Notes: generated by a model not told the origin, from the sequence alone. Shown: positions 1 through 9,049, counted from the first letter of the stretch. The stretch is 64,000 bases of DNA from Saccharopolyspora flava (GCF_900116135.1 NZ_FOZX01000003.1:124001-188000); one strand, 5' to 3'. Made by a program: numbers and translations.

Positions 1-1
1 C

Positions 2-928
2 GAGCAGGTGGGGGCGCATTCCCTGGGGATTCCCGAGGAGTTCGGCGGTGGTGGGTTCAGCCTGCTGGAGACGTTGATCGTGGTGGAGGAGCTGGGGCGG
101 CGGCTGTCCGACATCCCGTTCCTGAGCAGTGCCGTGCTCGCCGCCGAGGCGCTGCTGGCCACCGGGAACGCCGAGGCGTGCGAGAGGCTTCTGCCGGGCA
201 TCGCGAGCGGGGAGACGATCGCGGCGCTGGCCTGGGCCGAGCCCGGAACCGGCTGGCGGACGGATGGTTTCAGCACCACGGCGACCGACGACGGAGGGCT
301 CACCGGGCGCAAGGCGCACGTGCTCGACGGGGCGCAGGCCGACGTGCTGCTGGTCCTGGCCACCCGCGACGGCGAGCCGGTGCTGTTCGAGACCGACGCG
401 GCCGCCGCGGTCGCCACCACTCCCCTGGACCTGACCCGCCGGATGGCCGAGGTCCACCTCGACGGCACGCCCGCGCGCCCGGTGGGAGCGCTGCCGGTGC
501 AGCGGCTGGTCGACGTCGCGGCCGCGGCCGTGGCGGCGGAGTCGGTGGGCGCGGCGCAGCGCTGGCTGCACGAGACCGTCGAGTACACCAAGATGCGCAC
601 CCAGTTCGGCCGTCCGATCGGCTCGTTCCAGGCGCTCAAGCACCGGCTGGCCGACTGCTACGTCGCCGTGGAATCGGCCCGCTCGCTGTCCTACGCGGCG
701 TCCTGGGCGGTCGCGACCCACGACGAGCGGGCGAGCGAACTGGCGGCGATGGCGAAATCGGCCTGCACCGAGGCGCACTACGCGATCGCCGCCGAAGGGG
801 TGCAGCTGCACGGCGGCATCGGCATCACCTGGGAGCACGAGGCGCACCTGCAGCTCAAGCGCGCCCACGCCGCGACCCAGCTGTTCGGCACCCCGAGCGC
901 CCACCGCGCGACCCTGCTGCACGCGTGA
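2..928 (+). CDS. Acyl-CoA dehydrogenase, C-terminal part (runs in from the left edge)
   Basis: The reading frame is open to the first base, so the N-terminus lies outside the window; 308 residues are visible. The segment GIPEEFGGGGFS at the beginning matches the N-terminal helical domain of acyl-CoA dehydrogenases. The C-terminal alpha domain carries TQFGRPIGSFQALKHRLAD and QLHGGIGITWEHEAHL, typical of FadE-type subunits that lack the TIEGGTTEI loop and often pair with a second subunit. It would oxidise an acyl-CoA to the trans-2-enoyl-CoA with FAD. The gene at 47857-48954 is a clear paralogue of the same subtype. The gene converges on the MaoC/thiolase operon, with a shared terminator between them. 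Substrate cannot be told from the sequence. Confidence 0.9.
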   Translation, partial: EQVGAHSLGIPEEFGGGGFSLLETLIVVEELGRRLSDIPFLSSAVLAAEALLATGNAEACERLLPGIASGETIAALAWAEPGTGWRTDGFSTTATDDGGLTGRKAHVLDGAQADVLLVLATRDGEPVLFETDAAAAVATTPLDLTRRMAEVHLDGTPARPVGALPVQRLVDVAAAAVAAESVGAAQRWLHETVEYTKMRTQFGRPIGSFQALKHRLADCYVAVESARSLSYAASWAVATHDERASELAAMAKSACTEAHYAIAAEGVQLHGGIGITWEHEAHLQLKRAHAATQLFGTPSAHRATLLHA

Positions 929-930
929 AA

Positions 931-967
931 GAGCGGCTGCTCCACCGGGGAGGCGGAGCAGCCGCTC
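931..967. terminator. Bidirectional intrinsic terminator
   Basis: A perfect 13-bp inverted repeat (GAGCGGCTGCTCC / GGAGCAGCCGCTC) with an 11-nt loop lies between two convergent genes, 2 bp after the first stop codon and 10 bp from the second. It has no strong T-tract on either side. Confidence 0.8.
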
Positions 968-977
968 GTGGTGGTTC

Positions 978-1409
978 CTAGGCGAGCCGGACGACCGCCC
1001 TGGCCTTGGCCAGGACCTCGACGCCACCAGAGGTGGCCGACAGCTCCACCACCGCGCGGTTGTCGTCGAGCTTCTCGGTCACCCGGCCGGCGACCTCCAC
1101 CTCGACGCCGGTGTCGTCGTCCGGCACGACGACGGGCTTGGCGAAGCGCACGCCGTACTCCTCGACCGCGCCCGGGTCGCCCACCCAGTCGGTGACCAGC
1201 CGGGCCGCCTCGGCCATCGTGAGCATGCCGTGCGCGATCACGTCCGGCAGTCCCGCGGACTTCGCGATCCGCTCGTTCCAGTGGATGGTGTTGAAATCGC
1301 CCGAGGCACCGCAGTAGCGCACCAGCGTCAACCGCTGGACGGGATAGCGCTCGGACGGGATCTCGGTGCCGACCTCGACCTGGTCGAACGCCACGCTCGC
1401 GGCCATCAT
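978..1409 (-). CDS. MaoC-like (3R)-hydroxyacyl dehydratase, HadB-like subunit
   Basis: This 143-aa protein is a single hot-dog domain. It contains the hydratase-2 catalytic signature in the stretch GASGDFNTIHWNE, with Asp and His spaced as in MaoC and HadB, and the following segment IAHGMLTMAEAARLVTDW is typical of HadB. It would add or remove water across a 2-enoyl thioester. Its ATG overlaps the stop of the upstream HadA-like gene by 4 bp (ATGA), so the two are very likely translationally coupled and act as a heterodimer, as HadA and HadB do. Whether the partner is an acyl-CoA or an acyl-ACP is open. The neighbouring thiolase favours acyl-CoA. Confidence 0.85.
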   Translation of the reverse strand: MMAASVAFDQVEVGTEIPSERYPVQRLTLVRYCGASGDFNTIHWNERIAKSAGLPDVIAHGMLTMAEAARLVTDWVGDPGAVEEYGVRFAKPVVVPDDDTGVEVEVAGRVTEKLDDNRAVVELSATSGGVEVLAKARAVVRLA

Positions 1410-1867
1410 CGCCCTCCTTCCGCGGTTCCCCGCGAGATGATCGTGTTGACCGCGGTCCCGACCAGGTCGCCGTCGACGTCGACGATCTCGGTCTCGATGC
1501 GCACCAGCTCGTTCTTGCCCGCGTCGCGGATCTCCACGATCCGGCCCCGGGTGCTGAGCACGTCCCCGGCGCGAATCGGCCTGCGGTAGCTGAACTTCTG
1601 CTCGCCGTGCACCACCATCCGGTAGTTCAGGCCGAAGTCCGGCCGCAGGATCGGGTTCTTCTCCGACGCCGCACCGGTCGCCACGATCCCGAAGGTCGGC
1701 GGCGCGATCACGTCCGGGTGCCCGAGCGCGCGTGCCGCCGCCGGGTCGCGGTAGGCCGGGTTGGGGTCACCGATCGCGTCGGCGAACTCCCGGATCTTGC
1801 CGCGGCTGACCTCGTAGGCCTCGTCCGAGGTGAACTCGAAACCGATGTAGTCCCTGTTGATCGACAC
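1406..1867 (-). CDS. MaoC N-terminal-domain dehydratase, HadA-like subunit
   Basis: This is a 153-aa hot-dog protein of the FAS1-like dehydratase type. The N-terminal stretch EVSRGKIREFADAIGDPNPA is diagnostic of HadA/HadC-type non-catalytic subunits, which line the substrate tunnel while the HadB partner carries the Asp-His pair. A GTG start at 1867 lies 6 bp after the thiolase stop, so thiolase, HadA-like and HadB-like genes form one operon. In mycobacteria HadAB acts in mycolate synthesis. Here the thiolase and acyl-CoA dehydrogenases around it suggest beta-oxidation or steroid-type side-chain work instead, which is inference. Confidence 0.85.
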   Translation of the reverse strand: MSINRDYIGFEFTSDEAYEVSRGKIREFADAIGDPNPAYRDPAAARALGHPDVIAPPTFGIVATGAASEKNPILRPDFGLNYRMVVHGEQKFSYRRPIRAGDVLSTRGRIVEIRDAGKNELVRIETEIVDVDGDLVGTAVNTIISRGTAEGGR

Positions 1868-1873
1868 GTCGCC

Positions 1874-3034
1874 TCACAGTCGTTCGATGATGGTGACGTT
1901 GGCGGTGCCGCCGCCCTCGCACATGGTTTGGAGGCCGTAGCGGCCGCCGGTGCGTTCGAGCTCGTGGAGCATGGTGGTCATCAGCTTCGCGCCGGTGGCG
2001 CCCAGCGGGTGGCCCAGGGCGATCGCGCCGCCGTTGGGGTTGACCCGGGCCGGGTCGATGTCGATCTCCTTCAGCCAGGCCAGGACGACGCTGGCGAAGG
2101 CCTCGTTGATCTCCACGACGTCGATGTCCGAGGCCTTCAGGCCGGTCCGCTCCAGCGCGTGCTTGGTCGCCGGGATCGGCGCGGTCAGCATCTTCACCGG
2201 GTCGTCGCCGCGCACGCTCATGTGGTGCACGCGGGCGCGCGGGGTCAGCCCGTGCTCGCGCACCGCCTGCTCGGAGGCCACCAGCAACGCCGCCGACCCG
2301 TCGGAGATCTGGCTGGCCACACCGGCGGTGAGCCGCCCGCCGTCGCTGAGCGTCTTGAGCCCGGCGAGCTTGTCCTTGGAGGTGTCGCGGCGCGGTCCCT
2401 CGTCGTGCTCGACGCCGGCCAGCGGCGCGGTCTCGCGGTCGAAGTGCCCGCCGTCGACGGCGGCGATCGCGCGCAGGTGACTGGTCAGCGCGAACTCCTC
2501 CATCGCCTCGCGGGACAGGTCCCACTGCTCGGCGATGAGCTCGGCGCCGCGGAACTGGGTGACGACCTCGTCGCCGTAGCGCTTGGCCCAGCCCTCCGAT
2601 CCGCAGTCCGGCCCGTAGGCGCGGGGGAATCCGAGCTGGTCGGAGCCGCGCAGCGAGCTGCCGATCGGGATCGCCGACATGTTCTGCACGCCACCGGCGA
2701 TCACCAGGTCGTTGACGCCGGACATCACGGCCTGGGCCGCGAAGTGCACCGCCTGCTGCGAGGACCCGCACTGGCGGTCCACGGTGACGCCGGGGACGTG
2801 CTCGGGGTAGCCGGCCGCGAGCCAGCCGGTGCGGCCGATGTTGCCCGCCTGCGCGCCGACGGTGTCGACGCAGCCCCACACCACGTCGTCGACCGCCGCG
2901 GGGTCGATTCCCGTGCGGTCCACCAGGTTCTGCAGCACGTGCGCGGACAGGTCCGCCGGGTGGACCCCGCTGAGCCCGCCGCCGCGCTTGCCGACCGGTG
3001 TGCGCACCGCGTCGATGATGTACGCCTCCGCCAT
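1874..3034 (-). CDS. Acetyl-CoA acyltransferase (thiolase)
   Basis: This 386-aa protein has the length usual for degradative thiolases. The nucleophilic cysteine is at about residue 89 in DRQCGSSQQ. The C-terminal half holds NEAFAS, GHPLGATGA with the catalytic histidine, and CEGGGTAN with the second cysteine, so all catalytic residues are present. It would cleave 3-oxoacyl-CoA with CoA. The ATG at 3034 starts the canonical MAEAYIIDAVRTP and follows a GGAAGGG ribosome site. Longer in-frame starts reach into the divergent promoter region and are unlikely. It is the first gene of a three-gene operon with the two MaoC-type dehydratase genes. Confidence 0.92.
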   Translation of the reverse strand: MAEAYIIDAVRTPVGKRGGGLSGVHPADLSAHVLQNLVDRTGIDPAAVDDVVWGCVDTVGAQAGNIGRTGWLAAGYPEHVPGVTVDRQCGSSQQAVHFAAQAVMSGVNDLVIAGGVQNMSAIPIGSSLRGSDQLGFPRAYGPDCGSEGWAKRYGDEVVTQFRGAELIAEQWDLSREAMEEFALTSHLRAIAAVDGGHFDRETAPLAGVEHDEGPRRDTSKDKLAGLKTLSDGGRLTAGVASQISDGSAALLVASEQAVREHGLTPRARVHHMSVRGDDPVKMLTAPIPATKHALERTGLKASDIDVVEINEAFASVVLAWLKEIDIDPARVNPNGGAIALGHPLGATGAKLMTTMLHELERTGGRYGLQTMCEGGGTANVTIIERL

Positions 3035-3098
3035 GAGGAGTCCCTTCCGTCGCCACCACTGGCAGGGTTCGAGAGTAGTCCCGGACGACGCCCGAAAA

Positions 3099-3151
3099 CA
3101 AGCAAGCGTTTGGTTGTACCGAGCCGAAAGGCGTTCGCCCTGCGAACGCCT
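3099..3151 (-). promoter_or_regulatory. Operator-like palindromes upstream of the thiolase operon
   Basis: Two dyads lie in the 225-bp divergent gap. At 3099-3116 is a near-palindrome CAAGCAAGCGTTTGGTTG with seven of nine base pairs matched, resembling the CAAGCAAGCGCTTGCTTG type of TetR-family operator found before lipid genes in actinobacteria. At 3129-3151 is a perfect dyad with 9-bp arms (AGGCGTTCG / CGAACGCCT) and a 5-nt spacer. They sit 65 and 95 bp upstream of the thiolase ATG. No regulator gene is adjacent. Function is inferred from symmetry and position. Confidence 0.4.
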
Positions 3152-3259
3152 GGTGCACTCACTCCGCGTGATCGACTGGTTGCTCTCCGCTGTGTTAGAG
3201 TCTGCGGATTGCACGTGCACGTGCGGATGATCTGCGACGAAAGAATCTGGGGGAGACAG

Positions 3260-3574
3260 ATGCTCTCGTCAGACGAGGCGGACGAACCCGACCCGAGCAT
3301 GTGGCTGCGGCAGCTGGTGCTGCGCGGCTTCCAGCTCATGCCACCGGTGCGGGACGGTTCCGGCGAGCTCGAGGCGCTGATCTACGTGCGCCCGCACGGC
3401 GATGTCATCGACATCGTCGAAGTCCTGGCCGAGGACCACGTCCGCGCCGCCCGCGTTCCCCGCCGCGGCGAGATCCGCACCGACGACAGCGCAGCCTACT
3501 GGCGCGTGGCCGGTGGTGTCATCGAGGTCGTCGACCAGGTGCTGGCCCTGCCGGAGAGCCTCATCCGCGTCTGA
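3260..3574 (+). CDS. Small acidic protein of unknown function, 104 aa
   Basis: I do not recognise this protein. The ATG at 3260 follows a strong GGGGGAGA ribosome site, and codon third positions are GC-rich as in neighbouring genes, so it is likely real. It starts with an acidic segment (SSDEADEPDPS), then alternates short strands and helices (LEALIYVRPHGDVIDIVEVL, YWRVAGGVIEVVDQVLALP). It has no signal peptide, membrane segment or cysteine. The shape suggests a small alpha/beta cytosolic protein. It is divergent from the thiolase and ends 1 bp before the stop of the convergent TPR gene, so the two mRNAs must overlap. A functional link is not shown. Confidence 0.7.
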   Translation: MLSSDEADEPDPSMWLRQLVLRGFQLMPPVRDGSGELEALIYVRPHGDVIDIVEVLAEDHVRAARVPRRGEIRTDDSAAYWRVAGGVIEVVDQVLALPESLIRV

Positions 3575-3575
3575 G

Positions 3576-6500
3576 TCAGCGCGCTTCCCTGCTGCCCACG
3601 GGCGTCTCGTCCGCGCGCAGCTCGTTGAGCCGGTAGTTCGCCTGCGCCGCCAGGTGCTCGCCGGCACCCAGGACCCGCTCGTAGGCCTGCCGGGCCCCGG
3701 CCAGATCACCGCGCCGGTGCAGCGCCTCGCCCAGCGCCAGCACCGCTTCCGGCGACGGGTCCGGTGCGCCGATCTCCACCGCGCAGCGCAGGTACACCAG
3801 CGCCGCCTCCGCGTCGTCGGCGGCCAGCAGCGCCGATCCCGTCTCCTGCGCCCACTCCGCGACGTGCTCCTCCGGCACCACCTCGGTCATCCGGCGCAGC
3901 GTGTCGGCGGCCTCCAGGTGATCGCCGTGGGCGCGCTGCTCGTCGAGGACGACGCGCACGTTGTTCATCGCGTCCTCCCCCAGCTCGGCCTCCGGCACGT
4001 GCCCGGCGGCCTTGACGAACGCGTGCACCGCGCCCGGCATGTCCCCGGCCTCGTAGCGGATCAGGCCGATGCCGAACTCGCCGCGCGCCGCGACCTCCGG
4101 GTCCTCGCACGCGCTGACCCGCTCGAAGTGCCGCCGGGCGGTCTCGGTGTCGCCGTCCTCCAGCAGCAGCTCGCCGAGCCTGCTGCGGGCGGAATCGGAG
4201 TGCACCGGCACGCCCAGCTCGATCGCGCGCTCCAGCCAGCGGGTCCGCTCGGCGCGCTCCTCGGTCCGGTCGGCCAGCAGCAGGTGCGCCACCACCGCGG
4301 TGCCCGGGTCCTCGGACTCGGCGGCGCGCAACAGCATCTCCGCGGACTCCGGCGCGGTCTCGCCGACCGCGCGGATGCGGCGGTGCAGCGCCACGCCGAA
4401 GATCTCGGGCGACTCGGCGGCCGCCTCGGTCTCGTCCCACGCCTGCTTGGCCGCGGCGGGTTCGCCGACCCGGTGCTGCAGATGTCCCAGCAGCACACCG
4501 GCTTCCACCACCGCGGTGCCGGTGCCCTCCGCCTTGGCGTGGCGGGCGACGGCGATCGCGCCGTTGAGGTCGTGCACCCGGATCAGCAGCTGGGCCACGA
4601 GCACCCCGGCCCGGGCGATGGCGGCGGGCTCGCCGGTGCGGATCGCGCGGCGGTACCAGCTCAGCGCGATCGCGTTCTCGCCGCGCTGGTCGGCGAGCTT
4701 GCCCAGCGCGATCTGCGCCTTGGGCAGCGCGGCGGGATGACCGTGGTCGGCGACCAGGCGGAAGTACGCGGGCGCGTCGGCTCCGCCGGAGGCCTGCGCG
4801 CGGCGGCCGAAGTCCAGGGCCAGCTCGGAGCACGCGCGGGCGTCCTCGCCGTCGGCCTCGGCCAGCAGACGCGCGGCCGCGGCCAGGTCGGTCCCGAGCG
4901 CGCACCAAAAGTCGGCGACCCGACCGGAGCCGAGGTGCTCGGCGATCGCGGCCCGCGCCGCCTCGACGTCGCCCTCGCGCAGCAGCCGCTGGGCGCGCTC
5001 CTCGACGTCGTCGTCCTCCTGCGGCTGCTCGGCTGCTTCCTGTTGCGGTGCCGGAGTTTCCGGGGTGGTGGCCCGCAGTTCGGCGAGGATCGCGACCGCC
5101 CGTTCGGAGCTGGTGACCCCGGCGGCGGCCACCTCGGCCAGCAGCTCGGCCGCGCGCTCGTCGTCGCCCTGGCGGCGCAGCAGCTCGGCGGTGCTGACCT
5201 TCGCCACGGCGGCCTCCTCCGGATCGGCGCCCTCGGCGGCCTGCTTCCAGGCCCGCAGCGCGCCGTCGGTGTCGCCGTTCTCCTCGCGCAGCGCGCCGAG
5301 GAACAGCAGGCCCTGCTGGCGCAGCTCGGCGTGCCCGGCCTCGGAGACCAGCCGCAGCGCCCAGTCGGTGAAGTCCGGGATGCCGCGCCGCAGGTAGCGG
5401 TGCGCGAGGGTGAGGCACAGCTGGGTGGCGGTGTAGTGCGGTTCGTCCTCGTCGGCCAGCAGCAGGAAGCTCGACCGCGCCGGTTCGAGCTCCTGGCGCA
5501 GCGCGCGCATCGCGAACACCGCGACCGGTGCGGCCGTCGAGGACGACCCGGCGGCGCGGGTGAACAGCTCCAGCGCCTGGTCGAGGCGGTCGTGCTCCAC
5601 GTGGTGCTCGCCGAGCAGGAACGCGGCACGCGGCCCGAACTCCGGGTGCCCGCTGGCGGCGGTGCGCTGGTAGAGGTCGGTGAGTGCCTCGGTGCGCTCC
5701 AGCGTGCGGTAGATCAGCGAGAGCTTGCCGAACACCTCGCCGAGGATCGCGGGATGCCTTGTGGCCAGGGCGGTTTCGAACGCGGCGATGGTGCCGTCGG
5801 GTTCGCCGTGCTCCATGAGCAGCTCGCCCAGCCGGCACGCGGTCCACGGGCGCAGCGCCGGGTGCCCGGCGTCGACGACGCGCTGCAGCAGCCCGCGCGC
5901 CTGCTCGTGCTCCCCGCGGCCGACCAGCTCCTCGGCGAGGGCGGTGCGCGCGGTGGTGGCGACCAGCGTGTTGGGCGATTCGGCGAGCCGAGCGAGCCCG
6001 TCGGCGGGGGTCTGGCCGGTGCGCTCGACGCGCGCCGCCTCGGCGAGCTCGCGCACGGCCGGTTCGGCCCCGGCCAGCATGGAGTCCACTTCGGACTCGT
6101 CGTCGCGTTCCATGCGCAGCAGCACCGGCAGGACGCCGCGCGCATCCGGTTCGGCGAGCAGCGCTTCGACGAACGCGGCGCGACGGGCCTGGCTCCCGCC
6201 CTCGGCGGCGACGCCGCGCAGCAGCTGCCGGGCGCGGGCGGGGTCGCCCAGCGCGGCTTCGGCCAGTCCCAGCGAGATCCGGGCGCGTGCGGCGGTGCCG
6301 GGGTCGTGCTCGACGAGGCGCTGGTAGGCCTCCCGGGCGGCCGCGATGTCGCCGGACGCGGCGGCCCGGTGCGCGCGGCGCTCCAGCTCGGCGGCGTCAA
6401 GTGACTCGGGTTCGGCGGGTTCCGGCTCGATCGGCGGGACCACCAGGCGCGCGGTGTCCTCCACGCCAGGACCGGTTGCGCCGTCGGGGCTTTGGAAGTC

Positions 6501-7667
6501 CATCGTGGACAGCGCGAGTTCGGCTTCGTGCGCGACGTTGGTGTCCTCGGCCTGCGCCGCCACGCGGAACGACTCGATCGCCGCGTCCCGCTCGCCGCGC
6601 TCGTAGCGCAGCACCCCGACGTGGTAGGCGGCGCGCGGCGCCTTGTCCGGGTGGCCGGAGGCCACGACCAGGCCGAAGGTCTCGATGGCGGCGTCGACCT
6701 CGCCGGTGTCGCGCTGGATCTCGGCGAGCACGCCCAGCGCCTCCAGGCTCAGCCGCGGGTGGCGGCTGTCGATGACCCGCTGCAACGCCCGGCGGGCCTC
6801 CGGCATCCGCTCCATCCGGCGCAGTTGCAGGCTCAGCTGGATCAGCGCGTGCAGCCGCACGCTGGGCCGCGGGTCCTGCGCGGCGCGCTCGTAGGCGCGC
6901 GCGGCCCCGGCCGGGTCGTCGAGCGCCACGAGCACGCCGCCGAGCAGCACGTGCCCCCACGCGAGGTGCTCGGGATGGCCGAGCTCGATGATCTGCTCGG
7001 CGAGACGGCGGGTGACGTCGGTGTCGTCGACGTGCAGCGCGTAGAGCTTGCCCGCGCCCAGCGAGCCGTAGTGCGGGTGGCCGCTGTCGAGGAGCTTGCG
7101 CAGCAGCGGTTCGGCGTCGTGGTCGCGTCCCTGCTCCAGCATCGCCAGCGCGCGCTGGTAGGCGATCTGCAGGAACTCGGTGCCCTCGGAGCGCTCGGGA
7201 GGCAGGGTCAGCTGCTGGGCGGCCTCGACGACCGCCGGGTCCCCGCAGGACAGCGCGCGGGTGCGGGCCTCGCGGGCCCCACCGGTGTCGCCGAGCTGCT
7301 GGAGCACCTGGGCCAGCAGGACGTCGGCGCGACCGGCCTCGTCGGGCTCGGCGCCTTCGGTGGCGAAGCGCAGCAGGACCTGGGCGGTGGGCAGTTCGCC
7401 GGTGTTGAGCAGCAGGTGGCCGAGGGCGAGGGCGGCGGCTTGGGCGTGCTCGGGATGTCCGGAGTCGATCACCCGCTGGTACACGTCGCGGGCGGCGGTG
7501 AGGTCGTCGTTCTCGGTGAGGATCGCGCCGAGCATCAGCCCGGCCTGGGCGGCGGCTTCGTAGTCGCCTTCGTCCAGCACGGTGCGTAACGCCTGCGCCG
7601 CGGCGTCGTGATCACTGTCGAGCAGCAACTGCCTCGCTCGAGTGACCTCTTGCTCCCACCGTGACAT
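3576..7667 (-). CDS. Giant tetratricopeptide-repeat protein, 1363 aa
   Basis: The whole protein is built of TPR-like units of about 34-37 residues. Many carry a motif of the form A-x-x-x-Y/F-x-R-V-I-D-S-G-H-P at the end of helix B (for example VIDSGHPE, VVASGHPD, LLDSGHPH), repeated from residue about 60 to the end. There is no signal peptide, transmembrane segment or catalytic domain, so it should be a cytosolic scaffold or co-chaperone-like solenoid. The ATG at 7667 has a GGAGGG ribosome site about 8 nt upstream. A GTG 12 codons earlier is possible but has no such site. Comparable very long TPR proteins are common in actinomycetes and mostly unassigned. It is transcribed alone and its partner is unknown. 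Confidence 0.88.
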   Translation of the reverse strand: MSRWEQEVTRARQLLLDSDHDAAAQALRTVLDEGDYEAAAQAGLMLGAILTENDDLTAARDVYQRVIDSGHPEHAQAAALALGHLLLNTGELPTAQVLLRFATEGAEPDEAGRADVLLAQVLQQLGDTGGAREARTRALSCGDPAVVEAAQQLTLPPERSEGTEFLQIAYQRALAMLEQGRDHDAEPLLRKLLDSGHPHYGSLGAGKLYALHVDDTDVTRRLAEQIIELGHPEHLAWGHVLLGGVLVALDDPAGAARAYERAAQDPRPSVRLHALIQLSLQLRRMERMPEARRALQRVIDSRHPRLSLEALGVLAEIQRDTGEVDAAIETFGLVVASGHPDKAPRAAYHVGVLRYERGERDAAIESFRVAAQAEDTNVAHEAELALSTMDFQSPDGATGPGVEDTARLVVPPIEPEPAEPESLDAAELERRAHRAAASGDIAAAREAYQRLVEHDPGTAARARISLGLAEAALGDPARARQLLRGVAAEGGSQARRAAFVEALLAEPDARGVLPVLLRMERDDESEVDSMLAGAEPAVRELAEAARVERTGQTPADGLARLAESPNTLVATTARTALAEELVGRGEHEQARGLLQRVVDAGHPALRPWTACRLGELLMEHGEPDGTIAAFETALATRHPAILGEVFGKLSLIYRTLERTEALTDLYQRTAASGHPEFGPRAAFLLGEHHVEHDRLDQALELFTRAAGSSSTAAPVAVFAMRALRQELEPARSSFLLLADEDEPHYTATQLCLTLAHRYLRRGIPDFTDWALRLVSEAGHAELRQQGLLFLGALREENGDTDGALRAWKQAAEGADPEEAAVAKVSTAELLRRQGDDERAAELLAEVAAAGVTSSERAVAILAELRATTPETPAPQQEAAEQPQEDDDVEERAQRLLREGDVEAARAAIAEHLGSGRVADFWCALGTDLAAAARLLAEADGEDARACSELALDFGRRAQASGGADAPAYFRLVADHGHPAALPKAQIALGKLADQRGENAIALSWYRRAIRTGEPAAIARAGVLVAQLLIRVHDLNGAIAVARHAKAEGTGTAVVEAGVLLGHLQHRVGEPAAAKQAWDETEAAAESPEIFGVALHRRIRAVGETAPESAEMLLRAAESEDPGTAVVAHLLLADRTEERAERTRWLERAIELGVPVHSDSARSRLGELLLEDGDTETARRHFERVSACEDPEVAARGEFGIGLIRYEAGDMPGAVHAFVKAAGHVPEAELGEDAMNNVRVVLDEQRAHGDHLEAADTLRRMTEVVPEEHVAEWAQETGSALLAADDAEAALVYLRCAVEIGAPDPSPEAVLALGEALHRRGDLAGARQAYERVLGAGEHLAAQANYRLNELRADETPVGSREAR

Positions 7668-7766
7668 TCCGCTGCGCCCTCCGATCGGGTGATCGTCGAT
7701 CACGAGAATATCGCCCTCGGCGCGTCGGGGAACCGGCCGCGGCCACCTTTCGCCCGCACGCGCGAA

Positions 7767-7801
7767 GGAGCGGGCCGCCCATGCGATGGACGACCCGCTC
7801 C
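7767..7801 (-). terminator. Terminator hairpin after the GH25 gene
   Basis: A perfect 8-bp inverted repeat, GGAGCGGG / CCCGCTCC with a 19-nt loop, lies 23 bp past the GH25 stop on the minus strand and is followed by TTCGCG. It also separates this gene from the TPR gene start. Confidence 0.55.
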
Positions 7802-7823
7802 TCTCGGTGGTGTCAGCACTCGG

Positions 7824-9047
7824 TCAGCCGGCGAGCTGCTTGAGGCGCTCGAAGCCTTCCTTGTACTGGTTGATGTCGGTGTTGCCGCTGATGCCGGCGA
7901 CCGAACCCTTGTCGGTGTACTGCCAGAAGTCCCAGTCCTGGAACCCGGTGGGCACCGTCGGGCTGTCGACCTCGTAGGCGGCCAGCCACAGGTTGTGGTT
8001 GCTGAAGGTGTCGGTGCCGCCCATGCACTGCTTCCAGAAGGACGGGTTGGCGTAGATGATCGGGTCCTTGCCGGTGCGCTGCTTGACCGTGTCGTTGAAC
8101 GCCTTGGTCCACTGGTGCATCTGGTCGACGCTCATGCTGTAGCAGCTGCCGCCGTTGGGGTCGACCTCCAGGTCGAGCACCGGAGGCAGCGTCTTGCCGT
8201 CGTTCTTGTAGTCGATGATGTCCAGGAACCGGTTGGCCTGGGTCGCGCCGTCGGAATCGTCGGGCCGCGCGAAGTGGTAGGCGCCGGCGATCAGACCCGC
8301 GTCCTTGGCACCGTGGTACTGCTCGGAGTACTTCGGGTTGGTGAAGTCGGTGCCGTCGCTGGCCAGCACGAAGGTGAACTTCTTGTTGTCGGCCGCGACC
8401 TGCTTCCAGTCGATGTTGCCGTTGTGGTTGGACACGTCGATGCCCTCGACGGGCGGGCCCAGCGGAGCCGGCGCCTCGTCCTTGGCCTCGGTCTTCGCCT
8501 CGGCCTTGGTCTCGGACTTGGTCTCCGCGCGGGTCTGCGGCGGGTCGGCCTTCTTCTGGTCGGCCACCGGGGCCTGCTGCGCGGCGGCCGGGTTCTGCTG
8601 GGCGGCCATCGGGGCGGCCACGGCGGCCTCCTCGACGTCGCGCTCGTCACCGCCGGTGACACCGCCGATGATCAGACCGACGACGCCCACGGCGGCGACG
8701 CCGGCGGCCACCTGCACGGGGCGCAGGCGGGACGCGTTCTTGACGGACTCGGGGACGTGCGGCGCAACCCTCTCCCGGAGGCGCCGCACGGCGGGGGCGT
8801 TGGTGATGCGCTGCAGCAGCGGGGACAGCCACTGCGCGAGGCGCTGGAGCAGCGGCGCCAGCCACTGGCCCACTCGATCCGCGGCGGTCCGCAGACCGGA
8901 GTCGGCACCCTGCGCCTTCGCGTGCCGCCCACGCTCGGTCGCCTCGTTCGGGGTCGAGGCGGGATCGTTGTGTTCGGGGGATCTGCTGTGGTCGGGGGTC
9001 TCGGGTTTCACGAGCCCCACACTCCGCGACGGAGAGTGGTCTGCCAT
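7824..9047 (-). CDS. Membrane-anchored GH25 lysozyme (muramidase)
   Basis: The 407-aa protein has a cytosolic N-terminal region of about 110 residues with Leu-rich amphipathic repeats near 60-85 (WLAPLLQRLAQWLSPLLQR), one transmembrane helix at about 112-130, an Ala/Lys/Glu-rich linker at about 137-198, and a glycoside hydrolase family 25 domain from residue 202 to the end. The GH25 signature GIDVSNHNGNIDW begins there and the catalytic acid lies in DLEVD (Glu294). GH25 enzymes cut the MurNAc-GlcNAc bond of peptidoglycan. The topology (single N-in helix, catalytic domain outside) fits a wall-remodelling enzyme held on the membrane, not a free secreted lysozyme. The long cytosolic tail before the helix is unusual for the family. 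Confidence 0.9.
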   Translation of the reverse strand: MADHSPSRSVGLVKPETPDHSRSPEHNDPASTPNEATERGRHAKAQGADSGLRTAADRVGQWLAPLLQRLAQWLSPLLQRITNAPAVRRLRERVAPHVPESVKNASRLRPVQVAAGVAAVGVVGLIIGGVTGGDERDVEEAAVAAPMAAQQNPAAAQQAPVADQKKADPPQTRAETKSETKAEAKTEAKDEAPAPLGPPVEGIDVSNHNGNIDWKQVAADNKKFTFVLASDGTDFTNPKYSEQYHGAKDAGLIAGAYHFARPDDSDGATQANRFLDIIDYKNDGKTLPPVLDLEVDPNGGSCYSMSVDQMHQWTKAFNDTVKQRTGKDPIIYANPSFWKQCMGGTDTFSNHNLWLAAYEVDSPTVPTGFQDWDFWQYTDKGSVAGISGNTDINQYKEGFERLKQLAG

Positions 9048-9049
9048 CG

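Noticed and set aside
3402..6404. 1000-codon frame antisense to the TPR gene
   Set aside because: Same composition artefact; no start with a ribosome site and no recognisable motif.
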